DNA of 64,000 bases from Desulfobacillus sp041396245 (GTDB lineage Bacteria; Pseudomonadota; Gammaproteobacteria; Burkholderiales; Rhodocyclaceae). A program made the translations under genes and the position numbers. Shown here in pieces: positions 8,712 through 17,576 of the stretch. How positions within the stretch are numbered: position 1 is the stretch's first letter; each line of letters opens with the position of its first letter. The stretch covers positions 101,972 through 165,971 of the forward strand of contig JAWKYW010000006.1 of assembly GCA_041396245.1 (NCBI GenBank), read 5' to 3'. Below the pieces are notes generated by a model. That model was given only the letters and a program-made list of their open reading frames with translations. It was not told where the DNA came from and ran no database searches.

Positions 8712-9294
8712 CGACGACCAGGCCGTCGCCCGCAGCCTGCGCTGGCTGATCGAGACGGTGCGGCTGAAGGTCGAGACCTTCGCCTCGGCCCAGGCCTTCC
8801 TCGACGGCTACGATGCCGCCAGGCCGGGCTGCCTGGTGCTCGACGTGCGCATGCCCGGCATGAGCGGGCTGGAGCTGCAGGAGCGGCTGGCGGCGAGCCG
8901 GATCCGGCTGCCGATCATCTTCATCACCGGCCACGGCGACGTGCAGATGGCGGTGCGGGCGGTGCAGGCCGGCGCCTTCGACTTCGTCGAGAAACCGTTC
9001 AACGACCAGGACCTGCTCGACCGCATCCAGCGCGCCATCGTCTTCGATGCCGAGCAGCGCGGCCGACAGGTGCAGCGCGCGCAGCTGCAGGCGCTGTTCG
9101 CCAGCCTGACGCCGCGCGAGCGCGAGGTGCTCGACCGGGTGGTGGAGGGCCTGTCGAACAAGGCCATCGCCAACACCCTCGGCCTGAGCGCGAAGACCGT
9201 CGAAGTCCACCGCGCCAAGGTCATGGAGAAGATGCACGCGCGTTCGCTATCCGACCTCGTCAAGCTGGCGATGCAGAACCAGGCTAGTTCCTAG
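8683..9294 (+). CDS. FixJ/NarL-type response regulator
   Basis: This 203-residue regulator has a receiver domain (acidic pair in FIVDDDQ, phospho-acceptor Asp in VLDVRMPGMSG, Thr in ITGHGD, Lys in EKPFND) and a C-terminal LuxR helix-turn-helix (LTPREREVLDRVVEGLSNK to KTVEVHRAKVMEKM). It overlaps the kinase gene by 29 bp, so the two are almost certainly cognate. The TACCTA-containing boxes near formaldehyde, formate and CuA-oxidase genes are plausible targets, comparable in logic to FlhSR of Paracoccus; this is inference. It converges on the lpd gene with an 11-bp overlap. Confidence 0.93.
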   Translation: MSDATVFIVDDDQAVARSLRWLIETVRLKVETFASAQAFLDGYDAARPGCLVLDVRMPGMSGLELQERLAASRIRLPIIFITGHGDVQMAVRAVQAGAFDFVEKPFNDQDLLDRIQRAIVFDAEQRGRQVQRAQLQALFASLTPREREVLDRVVEGLSNKAIANTLGLSAKTVEVHRAKVMEKMHARSLSDLVKLAMQNQASS

Positions 9295-11089
9295 TCGCCG
9301 TATCTCTGAGGCTGACTTTTGCGCTTTTACGCTGCGGCGGCAGGTCGGTGCAGCTGCCGTGGGCGACGTGGGCAGCCAGGCCGACCGTCTCGCCCAGAGT
9401 CGGGTGTGGGTGGTGAATGGCGCGGCCGATGGCGGCGGCGTCGCACCCCTGGCTGATGGCCAGCGCGATCTCGCCGATCATGTCGCCGGCGTTGGGGCCG
9501 ACGATGGCGCCGCCAAGCAGACGGCCGCCGTCCCGCTCGAAAATGAGCTTGGTCAGGCCATACTCGGCGCCGTTGGCGATGGCACGGCCGGAGGCGGCCC
9601 AGGGGAAGCGCGCCACCTCGACCGTCATGCCCTTGCGCCGCGCCGCGTCCTCGGACAGACCGACCCAGGCCACCTCGGGCAGGGTGTAGGCCACGCCCGG
9701 AATCAGTGTATCGTCGTGGCGGCTGGCCAGGCCGGCGGCGGCCTCTGCGGCGACGTGGCCCTGATGCACCGCCTTGTGCGCCAGCATCGGCTGGCCGACG
9801 ATATCGCCGATGGCGAAGATGTGCGGCACGCTGGTTGCCATGCGCGCATCCACCGGAATGAAACCTGCCTCGCTCAGCGCCACGCCGGCCTGCTCGGCGC
9901 CGATGCGCTGGCCGTTCGGCTTGCGCCCGACCGACTGCAGGATCAGGTCGTAGCGCTGCGCCTCTGCCGGTGCCATGTCGCCCTCGAAGCGCACCCAGAT
10001 GCCCTCGTCGTCGGCGTGCGCCGCCACGGTGCGCGTACGCAGCATGATGTTGTCGAAGCGGTGACGGTTTCTCTCCTCCCAGATGCGCGCCAGATCGCGG
10101 TCGGGCCCCGGCATCAGGCAATCCTGCATCTCCACCACGTCGAGGCGCGCGCCGAGGGTCGAATAGATCGTCGCCATCTCGAGGCCGACGATGCCGCCGC
10201 CGATCACCAGCATGCGGCGCGGACGCCGCCGCAGTTCCAGTGCGCCGGTGGCGTCCACGATGCGCTCGTCCTTCGGCAGGAAGGGCAGATGGATCGGGTG
10301 CGAACCGGCGGCGATGATGCACTTGTCGAAGCGGATCGTCTGGCAGCCTTTCTCGGTTTCCACCGTCAGGCAGTGTGCATCGCGGAAACGGCCGGCGCCG
10401 TTGACGATGCGCACCTTGCGCGCCCGGGCCATGCCGGCGAGGCCGCCGGTGAGCTGGCCCACCACCTTGTCCTTGTGCGCGCGCAGCGCGTCGAGGTCGA
10501 TCGCCGGTTCGCCGAAGCGGATGCCGGCGCCGGCCAGGCCGGCGGCCTCCTCCATCGCCGCCGTCAGGTGCAACAGCGCCTTCGAGGGGATGCAGCCGAC
10601 GTTGAGGCAGACTCCGCCCAGCACCGGATGGCGTTCAACCAGCAGCGTGTCCAGGCCGAGGTCGGCGGCGCGGAAAGCCGCCGAATAGCCGCCTGGCCCG
10701 CCGCCGAGCACCAGCAGCCCGCAGGCGATCTCCGGCAGCCCGGCCGTCTCGCGCGTGGCGGCGGTGAACGCCGCGAAAAGCGAAAAGCGCGGCGGCGCGG
10801 CGGGCAGTGCACCGACCCCCGGCGACTGACTTTTCGGCCGCTGCTCGCGCGCCTCCTCAAGCACGACGACGATGCTGCCGGCGGCGACCGCGTCGCCCTG
10901 TGCCACGAGCACCTCGACGACGGTGCCGTCGACCGGCGCCGGCACGTCCAGTACCGCCTTGCCCGACTCGACGCTGAGCAGCGCGTCGTCGGCCCAGACG
11001 GCGTCGCCCGGCTTGACGAGGATCTCGGCGACGGACAGCGCACCCTTGTCGCCGACGTCGGGAACGGCGATTTCGTGCAGGCGGGCCAC
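9284..11089 (-). CDS. lpdA: Dihydrolipoamide dehydrogenase with N-terminal lipoyl domain
   Basis: The 601-residue flavoprotein oxidises dihydrolipoyl groups with NAD. Residues 1-75 form a lipoyl domain with the modified Lys in VESGKAVLD (about Lys44; the usual context is ETDKA). A linker leads to the E3 module: FAD motif GGGPGGYSAAF, redox disulfide GGVCLNVGCIPSK, NAD motif GGGIVGLEMA, and the C-terminal HPHPTLGE holding the catalytic His. The start is GTG at 11089, 8 bp after the OsmC stop. No E1 or E2 gene is nearby, so its complex partner is elsewhere or it acts alone with the OsmC peroxidase, as reported for some lipoyl-dependent OsmC/Ohr systems. Confidence 0.93.
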   Translation of the reverse strand: MARLHEIAVPDVGDKGALSVAEILVKPGDAVWADDALLSVESGKAVLDVPAPVDGTVVEVLVAQGDAVAAGSIVVVLEEAREQRPKSQSPGVGALPAAPPRFSLFAAFTAATRETAGLPEIACGLLVLGGGPGGYSAAFRAADLGLDTLLVERHPVLGGVCLNVGCIPSKALLHLTAAMEEAAGLAGAGIRFGEPAIDLDALRAHKDKVVGQLTGGLAGMARARKVRIVNGAGRFRDAHCLTVETEKGCQTIRFDKCIIAAGSHPIHLPFLPKDERIVDATGALELRRRPRRMLVIGGGIVGLEMATIYSTLGARLDVVEMQDCLMPGPDRDLARIWEERNRHRFDNIMLRTRTVAAHADDEGIWVRFEGDMAPAEAQRYDLILQSVGRKPNGQRIGAEQAGVALSEAGFIPVDARMATSVPHIFAIGDIVGQPMLAHKAVHQGHVAAEAAAGLASRHDDTLIPGVAYTLPEVAWVGLSEDAARRKGMTVEVARFPWAASGRAIANGAEYGLTKLIFERDGGRLLGGAIVGPNAGDMIGEIALAISQGCDAAAIGRAIHHPHPTLGETVGLAAHVAHGSCTDLPPQRKSAKVSLRDTATRN

Positions 11090-11097
11090 GGCCGGCC

Positions 11098-11622
11098 TCA
11101 GGCCACGACCGCGTCGTTGATCGTCACCTTGCCCGTCACCTCGATCGGCCGCACCAGCGTGTCGAGCACCGGGCAGTGCGACTCCACCGCCTCGATCAGC
11201 TTGCGCAGTTCCGCTTCCGGCGCGGGACTCCTCAGCACCGTCTCGTAGCTGATCTTCTGGTAGCCCGGTGGAATCGACGGGTCCATGCCGAACAGTCCCT
11301 TCAGGTCCAGTGAACCCTTCAGGCTGACCTTCACTTCGTCGAGCTGGATGCCCATCATCGACGCCATCGCCGAATACATGATTTCCTGGCAGGTGCCGAG
11401 GGAGACGAGCAGCAGCTCGACCGGATTGGCGCCCTTGTCCTGCCCGCCCAGCTCGGGCGGCTCGTCTACCACGATCGGAGCGAAATCACGCACCTTGCCC
11501 GTGCAGCGCACGTCCTCCTCCAGCGCCGTCTGCGCCTCGAACACCACGCGCGACATGGCCGGATTCTCTTGGATGCCCTGTACGGTCTTGCCGAGCGCTG
11601 CCTTCAACGATTCCTGCGACAT
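11098..11622 (-). CDS. OsmC/Ohr family peroxiredoxin-like protein
   Basis: 174 residues with the two reactive cysteines of the OsmC fold: SLGTCQEIM and ESHCPVLDTL. OsmC/Ohr proteins reduce organic hydroperoxides in the cytosol, and some use lipoylated proteins and dihydrolipoamide dehydrogenase as reductant. The following lipoyl-fused E3 gene is only 8 bp away, which fits that chemistry well. The ribosome-binding site GGAGG stands before the ATG at 11622. The substrate is not deducible. Confidence 0.85.
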   Translation of the reverse strand: MSQESLKAALGKTVQGIQENPAMSRVVFEAQTALEEDVRCTGKVRDFAPIVVDEPPELGGQDKGANPVELLLVSLGTCQEIMYSAMASMMGIQLDEVKVSLKGSLDLKGLFGMDPSIPPGYQKISYETVLRSPAPEAELRKLIEAVESHCPVLDTLVRPIEVTGKVTINDAVVA

Positions 11623-11773
11623 GGTTGCCTCCTCCGTTTATGTTTATGAATGCGATGGCCGGGAGCGGGTGCTCCCATGGGCGGAAGGCGCGCCGCGCCT
11701 TTCTGTGGCCACTCTGGCGCATTCCACCGCGGATTTGAATCGGGACGATTCCGCGGGGAGATCAGGAAAGACC

Positions 11774-12670
11774 CTATCGCAGGTAGTGGTCAACCAGCAG
11801 GGTGGCGAAGAGCAGGAAGAGGTAGGTGATCGACCAGCGGAAGCTGGCCTGCGCGGCGCGGTCGCTGTAGCGGCGCAGCAGGCGCCAGGCGTGGGCGATG
11901 AAGATGCCGTCGAGAACCAGCGCCGCGGCGAGGTAGAGCCAACCGCTCATGCCGATGGCGAAGGGCATCAGCGTCACCACGGTCAGCCCCAGGGTGTAGG
12001 CAAAAATGCAGCGCAGCGTGTAGGCGCGGCCGTAGACCACCGGCAGCATCGGCAGCTTCGCATCGGCGTACTCGTGCGCGCGGTAGAGCGCCAGCGACCA
12101 GAAGTGCGGCGGCGTCCACACGAAGATGATGAGGAACAGCAGCCAGGCCTCGCCCGGCGCCTGGCCGGTGACGGCGGCCCAGCCGAGCACCGGCGGCATG
12201 GCGCCCGAGGCGCCGCCGATGACGATGTTCTGGGGCGTGCGCGGCTTCAGGATCACCGTGTAGACGATGGCGTAGCCGACGAAGGTGGCCAGCGTCAGCC
12301 ACATGGTGAAGGGGTTGACGAAGGCGTGCAGCAACGACAGGCCGATGCCGCCGATGGCGCCGGAGAGCAGCAGCGTCTCTACCGAATTCACTTCCCCGCG
12401 CGGCAGCGGGCGCCCCTGGGTGCGCGCCATCACGGCGTCGATCTCCTGCTCGATGAGGCAGTTCATGGCGGCGGCGGCGCCGGCCACCAGGGCGATGCCG
12501 AGGGTGCCGGCGAAGAGTACCGTGAGCGGCACCATGCCCGGCGCGGCGAGGAACATGCCGATGACCGCGCAGAACACGATCAGGGTGTTCACCCGCGGCT
12601 TGGTCAGGCGCAGGTAACGGCGAAGCCGCCCGGTCGGGCCGGGGCGGACGGTGAGGATCGTTTCGGCCAT
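11774..12670 (-). CDS. cyoE: Protoheme IX farnesyltransferase (heme O synthase)
   Basis: This membrane prenyltransferase converts heme B to heme O, needed by O- or A-heme oxidases. The protein is 298 residues from the ATG at 12670, which has GGAGG upstream; an extended frame to 12733 is rejected. The signature NCLIEQEIDAVMARTQGR followed by PLPRG holds the Asp-rich motif, and YADAKLPMLPVVYG is the second conserved site. It is divergent from the CuA heme-copper genes and shares a 222-bp intergenic region with them, so heme supply and the oxidase are probably co-regulated. ctaB is a synonym. Confidence 0.95.
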   Translation of the reverse strand: MAETILTVRPGPTGRLRRYLRLTKPRVNTLIVFCAVIGMFLAAPGMVPLTVLFAGTLGIALVAGAAAAMNCLIEQEIDAVMARTQGRPLPRGEVNSVETLLLSGAIGGIGLSLLHAFVNPFTMWLTLATFVGYAIVYTVILKPRTPQNIVIGGASGAMPPVLGWAAVTGQAPGEAWLLFLIIFVWTPPHFWSLALYRAHEYADAKLPMLPVVYGRAYTLRCIFAYTLGLTVVTLMPFAIGMSGWLYLAAALVLDGIFIAHAWRLLRRYSDRAAQASFRWSITYLFLLFATLLVDHYLR

Positions 12671-12726
12671 TAGCGGAGACCTCCGGCGTCGTTGATGGCC
12701 GGCCCAGTCTAGTCTCCCTGCCGCTT

Positions 12727-12766
12727 CGTTCAATCAGGAACATCCGCAGGCCCCCTAGGTAAACAT
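12727..12766 (-). promoter_or_regulatory. Bipartite regulatory box B, between cyoE and CuA oxidase genes
   Basis: On the minus strand GGATGTTTACCTAG is followed by GGATGTTCCTGATTGAAC; TACCTA begins at 12761 and the second block at 12745, again 16 bp apart. This matches boxes A and C closely, including the CTGATTGAAC end of box A. It points at cyoE but is also about 130 bp from the divergent oxidase start. Confidence 0.6.
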
Positions 12767-12892
12767 CCTAATTGCCCGCTCCGCACCCCCGGCCTATCGT
12801 TCTGCTACCAGAAAACGGTTTCCGGGCTTCCGGGACCGAGCGCGGCGGGGCAATCCCGCCGCACCGATAAATTCGAGGAGGAGGCAATCGCC

Positions 12893-13453
12893 ATGTTGGA
12901 CTACGTGTATACCGGCTGGGGCGCGTTCTGGGTGACCATGTTCATGTTCGTCCCCTTTGCCCTGATGGCGTACTGGGTCATCCGCAGGAAAAGCCTGGTC
13001 GATACCGGCCCCAGCCAATTGCAGCCCGGCGAGTTTGCCCCCATCGAGGGAGTCTGGCTGACGTTTGCGTTCATTTTCTTCGTGGTCGCCAACCTGGCCA
13101 GCCTGAAGTACATCCCGTGGGCCGCAGCATCCGGCGGGACTGGTGGCGAACCCGAGGTGCAAATCGATTTCACGGCGAAGTCCTGGGCCTACGACATGTC
13201 CAACCGCCAGATCGAGGTCGGCAAGCCGGTGCGCTTCTCCGGCCGGGCGACCGACACCCAGCACGGCTTCGCCGTCTACCACCCCAACGGCAGGGTGCTG
13301 TTCACCATGCTGATGATGCCGGGCACCACCAAGCCCACGTCGGCCGTCTATACGTTCAAGGAGCCGGGCAAATACACGGTGCGCTGTCTCGAGTACTGCG
13401 GCGTCGCCCATCACCGGATGCAGGATGAACTGACCGTCGTAGCAGCCAACTAA
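12893..13453 (+). CDS. CuA-binding subunit II of a heme-copper oxidase or NO reductase
   Basis: This 186-residue protein has two N-terminal membrane helices (about residues 10-30 and 54-75) and a periplasmic cupredoxin domain. The binuclear CuA site is complete: His in DTQHGF, then the cluster CLEYCGVAHHRM with both Cys, the Glu, the His and the Met. A strong GGAGGAGG ribosome-binding site precedes the ATG. It is much shorter than CoxB of aa3 oxidases (250-300) and has no cytochrome c fusion. It is the electron entry for the subunit I gene 28 bp downstream. Confidence 0.9.
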   Translation: MLDYVYTGWGAFWVTMFMFVPFALMAYWVIRRKSLVDTGPSQLQPGEFAPIEGVWLTFAFIFFVVANLASLKYIPWAAASGGTGGEPEVQIDFTAKSWAYDMSNRQIEVGKPVRFSGRATDTQHGFAVYHPNGRVLFTMLMMPGTTKPTSAVYTFKEPGKYTVRCLEYCGVAHHRMQDELTVVAAN

Positions 13454-13481
13454 GCGCCCCGCCCCGAGGAGGAAAATCCAA

Positions 13482-15011
13482 ATGAGCATAGCCACCACCA
13501 TCGTCAAGAGCACGCCGGTCTTCGGCAAAATGTTCGCGGTCGACAAGAGCACCGGCCTGGAGGAGATCAACGCCTGGCCGGCGCTGATGATCATGAGTTC
13601 CTTCGTCTGGCTCGTCGTGGCCGGCCTGCTGGGCCTGGTCATGCCGGCGACGCAGATCTTCGATCTCGAATCGGACCACTTCTACACCACGCTGACGCTG
13701 CACGGCGCGGCGCTGACCTTCCCCTTCTCGTTCCAGCTCATGATGGGCGTCGGCCTGCACCGCTCCGGCGGCTGCGTCGGCAAGGCCATCACCGGCTGGC
13801 TGCCGGCCCTGGCCTGGCTGTCGATGAACCTCGGTGGCGCCATCCTCACCGTCGCCGTCCTCATGGGCCTCAAGGTCAGCGTGATAGTGATGTTCCCGCT
13901 GCCGCTGGTCGGCGCGCAGATGGGCGTCTGGAGCATGGAGTCCGTGATCGTCGGCTTCACCGGCATCTACCTGGTGCTCGCCTGCATGATCCTCTGGTAC
14001 CCGCTGCTGGTGCTGAAGATGATGTTCTTCGGCAAGAAGCGGCCCGAACTCGTCCTGTCCGAGCGCTCGCTCAACGAGCCGGGCATGCTGGGCATGCTGC
14101 TCGCCGCCGCGACCCTGCTGCTGACCGGCCTGCCGCTGGTGGTGGTCGGCACGACGCTGCTGCTGGCGCTCTACAAGATCCTGCCCATGTCGCTCGCCGC
14201 CTGGGCGGCCGATCCGGTGGTGTTCCAATACACGTTCTTTCTCTTCGCCCATAACCTGATGGAGGCGATGGCGCTGATGGTGGCGAGCGCGATGTATGCC
14301 ACGCTGCCGCTCTACCTGGCAGACGGCACGCGCAAACTCTCCAGCGAGAAGCTGGCCAACCTGGCGTTATGGGTCCTGCTGGTGACCTCGGTCACCTCCG
14401 GCCTGCATCACTTCATCACCTTCTACCCGAACCAGCCTGCGGCCTTGTCCTACTGGGGCAACATCATGAGCTGGGGCACCGGCATGGGTGCGGCGATCAG
14501 CATCTTCACCGTCCTGGTCACCATCTGGCAGCACGGGCTGAAGCCGGAGCCCGGCATCATCGCCGTGCTCGTCGGCTGGGCGCTCTACATCCTCGACGGC
14601 GCCAGCGCCATCGTCACCTCCAACATCGCCTGGACCTACCAGCTGCATGGCACCATGTGGCAGAGCGGCCACTTCATGACGGTCATCCTGGCCATGTCCA
14701 TGATGTGGATGGGCGTTCTCTATCACCACTATCCGGTGCTGACGGGCCGCAAGCTCGATCCGGCGCTGGGCTACAAGTACATCAAGATAATGACCGTCGG
14801 CAGCTTCGGCGCGGCGATCACCATGCTGGCGGGCGGGGCGGCCGGCATGCCGCGGCGCTTCGCCGACTGGCACCCGGAAGGCTGGATGCTCTACGGCAAC
14901 CTGATCCTGTTCTTCGGCCTGATCCTCGGCGCCGCGTTTGCCGTATATTTCTACAATCTGATGAAGTCGCGCGACATCTCCGCGCCCATGGGCGAGTTGG
15001 CCCGGGCGTAA
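13482..15011 (+). CDS. Divergent heme-copper enzyme catalytic subunit I (candidate CuA-type NO reductase)
   Basis: A 509-residue protein with about twelve membrane helices. Recognisable ligands by eye: His74 in LTLHGAAL (low-spin heme, helix II), His257 followed four residues later by Glu261 in AHNLMEA (helix VI), His309-His310 in GLHHF (helix VII) and His397 in SGHFMT (helix X). The cross-linked Tyr of A/B oxidases (helix VI) and of cbb3 oxidases (helix VII) is not visible; a Glu at +4 from the helix VI His is a NorB-like trait. In helix X the canonical HxH reads H-F-M, so the low-spin heme may have a Met ligand. It is annotated generically as subunit I in relatives; NO reduction is inference. 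Confidence 0.85.
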   Translation: MSIATTIVKSTPVFGKMFAVDKSTGLEEINAWPALMIMSSFVWLVVAGLLGLVMPATQIFDLESDHFYTTLTLHGAALTFPFSFQLMMGVGLHRSGGCVGKAITGWLPALAWLSMNLGGAILTVAVLMGLKVSVIVMFPLPLVGAQMGVWSMESVIVGFTGIYLVLACMILWYPLLVLKMMFFGKKRPELVLSERSLNEPGMLGMLLAAATLLLTGLPLVVVGTTLLLALYKILPMSLAAWAADPVVFQYTFFLFAHNLMEAMALMVASAMYATLPLYLADGTRKLSSEKLANLALWVLLVTSVTSGLHHFITFYPNQPAALSYWGNIMSWGTGMGAAISIFTVLVTIWQHGLKPEPGIIAVLVGWALYILDGASAIVTSNIAWTYQLHGTMWQSGHFMTVILAMSMMWMGVLYHHYPVLTGRKLDPALGYKYIKIMTVGSFGAAITMLAGGAAGMPRRFADWHPEGWMLYGNLILFFGLILGAAFAVYFYNLMKSRDISAPMGELARA

Positions 15012-15027
15012 GACGATTCGGCAAACC

Positions 15028-15062
15028 GAAGCGTCCGCAGCGATGCGGACGCTTCTTTTTTT
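15028..15062 (+). terminator. Rho-independent terminator after subunit I
   Basis: A 12-bp perfect stem (GAAGCGTCCGCA / TGCGGACGCTTC) with a GCGA loop and a run of T to 15062. It lies only 12 bp before the ATPase start, so ATPase expression would depend on read-through, making it a likely dosage control. Confidence 0.9.
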
Positions 15063-15074
15063 AGCGCCCCCCCG

Positions 15075-17453
15075 ATGCCCTGCAAGCTCTGCGGCCTGCC
15101 CCTGCCGAAACCGCCGGTTTCCGACGCCGGCCACGACTTCTGCTGCATCGGCTGCCGCGAGGTGTACCGCGCCTTCGGCGAGGACGCCCTCGTCGCGGCA
15201 AAAGTCAGTCCGCGCGAGACGGCGCCGCCGCCCGGAAGCCGCGAGGCCTTCCTCTGGATCGACGGCATGCACTGCGCCTCCTGCGAATTCCTCATCGGCA
15301 AGCTCGCCCTGAAGCACCCCGGCGTGTTCGACGTCGCCTCCAGCTACGCCACCGCCACCGCCCGCATCGCCTACGACCCGGCGCAGGTGAAGGAGGCCGA
15401 ACTGCCGGCGCTCCTCAGCCGCCACGGCTATCGCGCGCGGCTGCGCGGCGAGCCGGCGCCGGAGCACGAAGAGGGGCTCGACCTGCTGCGCCTGGTGTCC
15501 GGCGTCACCGCCGCCTCGCTGGTGATGATGCTGACCTTCATTTTCATCTACCCGATCCATGGCGGCTGGCTGACGGTGGAGGACTACGGCGCGATGCGCC
15601 GGCTCGCCTTCGAGGCCGTGCCGATCTTCCTGTTCTTCCTGACGACGATCCTGGTGTTCTTCGTCGGCTGGCCGATCCTGCGCGGGGCCTGGATCGGCCT
15701 GCGCGCCCGCCTGCCCAACATGGACGTCCTGCTCGCCCTGGCCATCCTCGCGGCCTACGGCTACAGCGTCATCCAGTTCTTCAACCGCTCCATCGACCTC
15801 TATTTCGAGGTGGCCGGCACGCTGGTCTTGATCATCACCGTCGGCCGCTACCTCGAGCGCGGCGCCCGCGCGCGTGCCACCGAATCGCTCCAGTCCATCC
15901 TGCAGGCCTGGTCGCCGCGCGCCTGCGTGCTGCGCGGCGGCCAGTATCTCGACTGTTCGCTCGACGAGGTGCGCCCGCACGACCGCGTCTTCGTGCGCCA
16001 GGGCGAGGCCATCCCCGTCGACGGCGGCATCGTCGCCGGCCGCGGCGCGGTGGACGAGTCGCTGATGACCGGCGAGCCCTTCCCGGTGTCGCGCGGCGAG
16101 GGCGAAAAGGTGCTCGGCGGCAGCCGCCTGCTCGAGGGCAACCTCGAGATCGACACCGGCCCGCAGGCGGAAAGCCGCATGGCCAACCTCGCCCGCATCC
16201 TCTGGAACACGCAGAGCGCCAGCACCGGGCTGCAGGCCCGCGTCGACCGCCTCTCGCGCCGCTTCGTGCCCGGCGTGCTGGCGCTGGCGGCGCTGGTCGG
16301 CGCGGGTTTCCTGCTCGCCGGCGCGGGGGCGGAGAAGGCGCTGCTGGCCGCGCTCGCCACGCTCATCGTCTCCTGCCCGTGCACCTTCGGCCTGGCCATT
16401 CCGCTCACCACCGCGGCGGCGATCGGCGCGGCGCTGCGCCGCGGCATCGTCGTCACCGGCCCCGACCTCTTCGAGAAATCGCCGCGCGTCGACGTCGTCG
16501 CCATCGACAAGACCGGCACGCTCTCCAGCGGCGAGATGGCGGTGGTCGAGGTGATCGGTTCGGCCGAGCTCGCCGCCCGCGCCGCCGCCGTCGAGCGGCA
16601 CTCGCCGCACCCGGTGGCGCGCGCCATCGCCCGGCTCGATGCCGGCCGCAGCGCCGGCGAGGTCGAGCTCCACCCGGGGCGCGGCGCCGTCGCCGCGGTC
16701 GGCGGCAAGCGCATCGCCGTCGGCAGCCGCGCACTGTTCGCCACGCTCGGCTGGACGGTCCCCGCGCCGCTCGCCGCCCGCGCCGAGCAGAGCCGCCACG
16801 GCGAAGCCGTCGTCTCCTACGTCGGCTGGGACGGCGTCGCCGAAGGCGCCATCCTCACGCGCGACCGCTCGCGCCCGGCCTGGGACCGCGTCGTCGAGTC
16901 GCTGCGCCGCCACTGCCGCGTCGTGCTGCTCACCGGCGCCGAGCATCCCAACGGCTACCGCCAGCATGTCGACGAAGTCCACGCCGGCGTGCCGCCCGAG
17001 GCCAAGGCCGCCGTCATCCGCCGGCTCAAGGCGCAGGGCCGCGTCGCCATGATCGGCGACGGCAGCAACGACGCGCCGGCGCTGGCCGAGGCCGACCTCG
17101 GCATCGCCTTCGGCGCACCCACCGCGCTGGCGGCCGAGGCCGCCGACATCGTCATCCCCGGCAAGCGCCTCGAGCGCGTGCTCGAAGCCTTCCTCCTCAT
17201 CGGCGTCACGCGCCGGCGCATCCGGCAGAACCTCGGCTGGGCGCTCGCCTACAACGCCATCGCCATCCCGCTGGCGGCCACCGGCATGTTGAGCCCGCTC
17301 GTCGCCGCCGCGGCGATGTCGGCGAGCAGCATCCTGGTGGTGATGAACGCCGCGCGGCCGATCCTCGGCAAGGACCCGTTCGAGGGCGAAGGCGAAGACG
17401 AAGGCGGCGAACACCCGGCACCCGTCCCCGGCGCGCCTTCTTCGGTGCGCTAG
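15075..17453 (+). CDS. Copper-translocating P-type ATPase (CtpA/FixI-like)
   Basis: The 792-residue P1B ATPase exports Cu(I) to the periplasm, in this setting for CuA/CuB assembly. The N-terminus has a Cys-rich zinc-ribbon-like segment (CKLCGLPL, CCIGC), then an HMA domain with GMHCASCEF. Eight membrane helices are expected; the transport motif is SCPCTFG (CPC), the phosphorylation site DKTGTL, followed by HPVARAI and the hinge GDGSNDAPAL. The CPC followed by Thr-Phe and the Cys-rich lead resemble FixI/CcoI and CtpA oxidase-assembly pumps rather than CopA detoxifiers. No clear ribosome-binding site is seen; a terminator hairpin ends 12 bp upstream. Confidence 0.9.
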   Translation: MPCKLCGLPLPKPPVSDAGHDFCCIGCREVYRAFGEDALVAAKVSPRETAPPPGSREAFLWIDGMHCASCEFLIGKLALKHPGVFDVASSYATATARIAYDPAQVKEAELPALLSRHGYRARLRGEPAPEHEEGLDLLRLVSGVTAASLVMMLTFIFIYPIHGGWLTVEDYGAMRRLAFEAVPIFLFFLTTILVFFVGWPILRGAWIGLRARLPNMDVLLALAILAAYGYSVIQFFNRSIDLYFEVAGTLVLIITVGRYLERGARARATESLQSILQAWSPRACVLRGGQYLDCSLDEVRPHDRVFVRQGEAIPVDGGIVAGRGAVDESLMTGEPFPVSRGEGEKVLGGSRLLEGNLEIDTGPQAESRMANLARILWNTQSASTGLQARVDRLSRRFVPGVLALAALVGAGFLLAGAGAEKALLAALATLIVSCPCTFGLAIPLTTAAAIGAALRRGIVVTGPDLFEKSPRVDVVAIDKTGTLSSGEMAVVEVIGSAELAARAAAVERHSPHPVARAIARLDAGRSAGEVELHPGRGAVAAVGGKRIAVGSRALFATLGWTVPAPLAARAEQSRHGEAVVSYVGWDGVAEGAILTRDRSRPAWDRVVESLRRHCRVVLLTGAEHPNGYRQHVDEVHAGVPPEAKAAVIRRLKAQGRVAMIGDGSNDAPALAEADLGIAFGAPTALAAEAADIVIPGKRLERVLEAFLLIGVTRRRIRQNLGWALAYNAIAIPLAATGMLSPLVAAAAMSASSILVVMNAARPILGKDPFEGEGEDEGGEHPAPVPGAPSSVR

Positions 17454-17576
17454 ATAGTCCGTCACTGCGGTTTCGAGAACGCCCAGGCAGCGCCCGGCGG
17501 GCGCCTGCCCGCAGGCTGGCGGGGCGGGAAAATCAGTCTCTGTAATACGGCATGGGGGCTGGCTTGGGGCCGGTGA

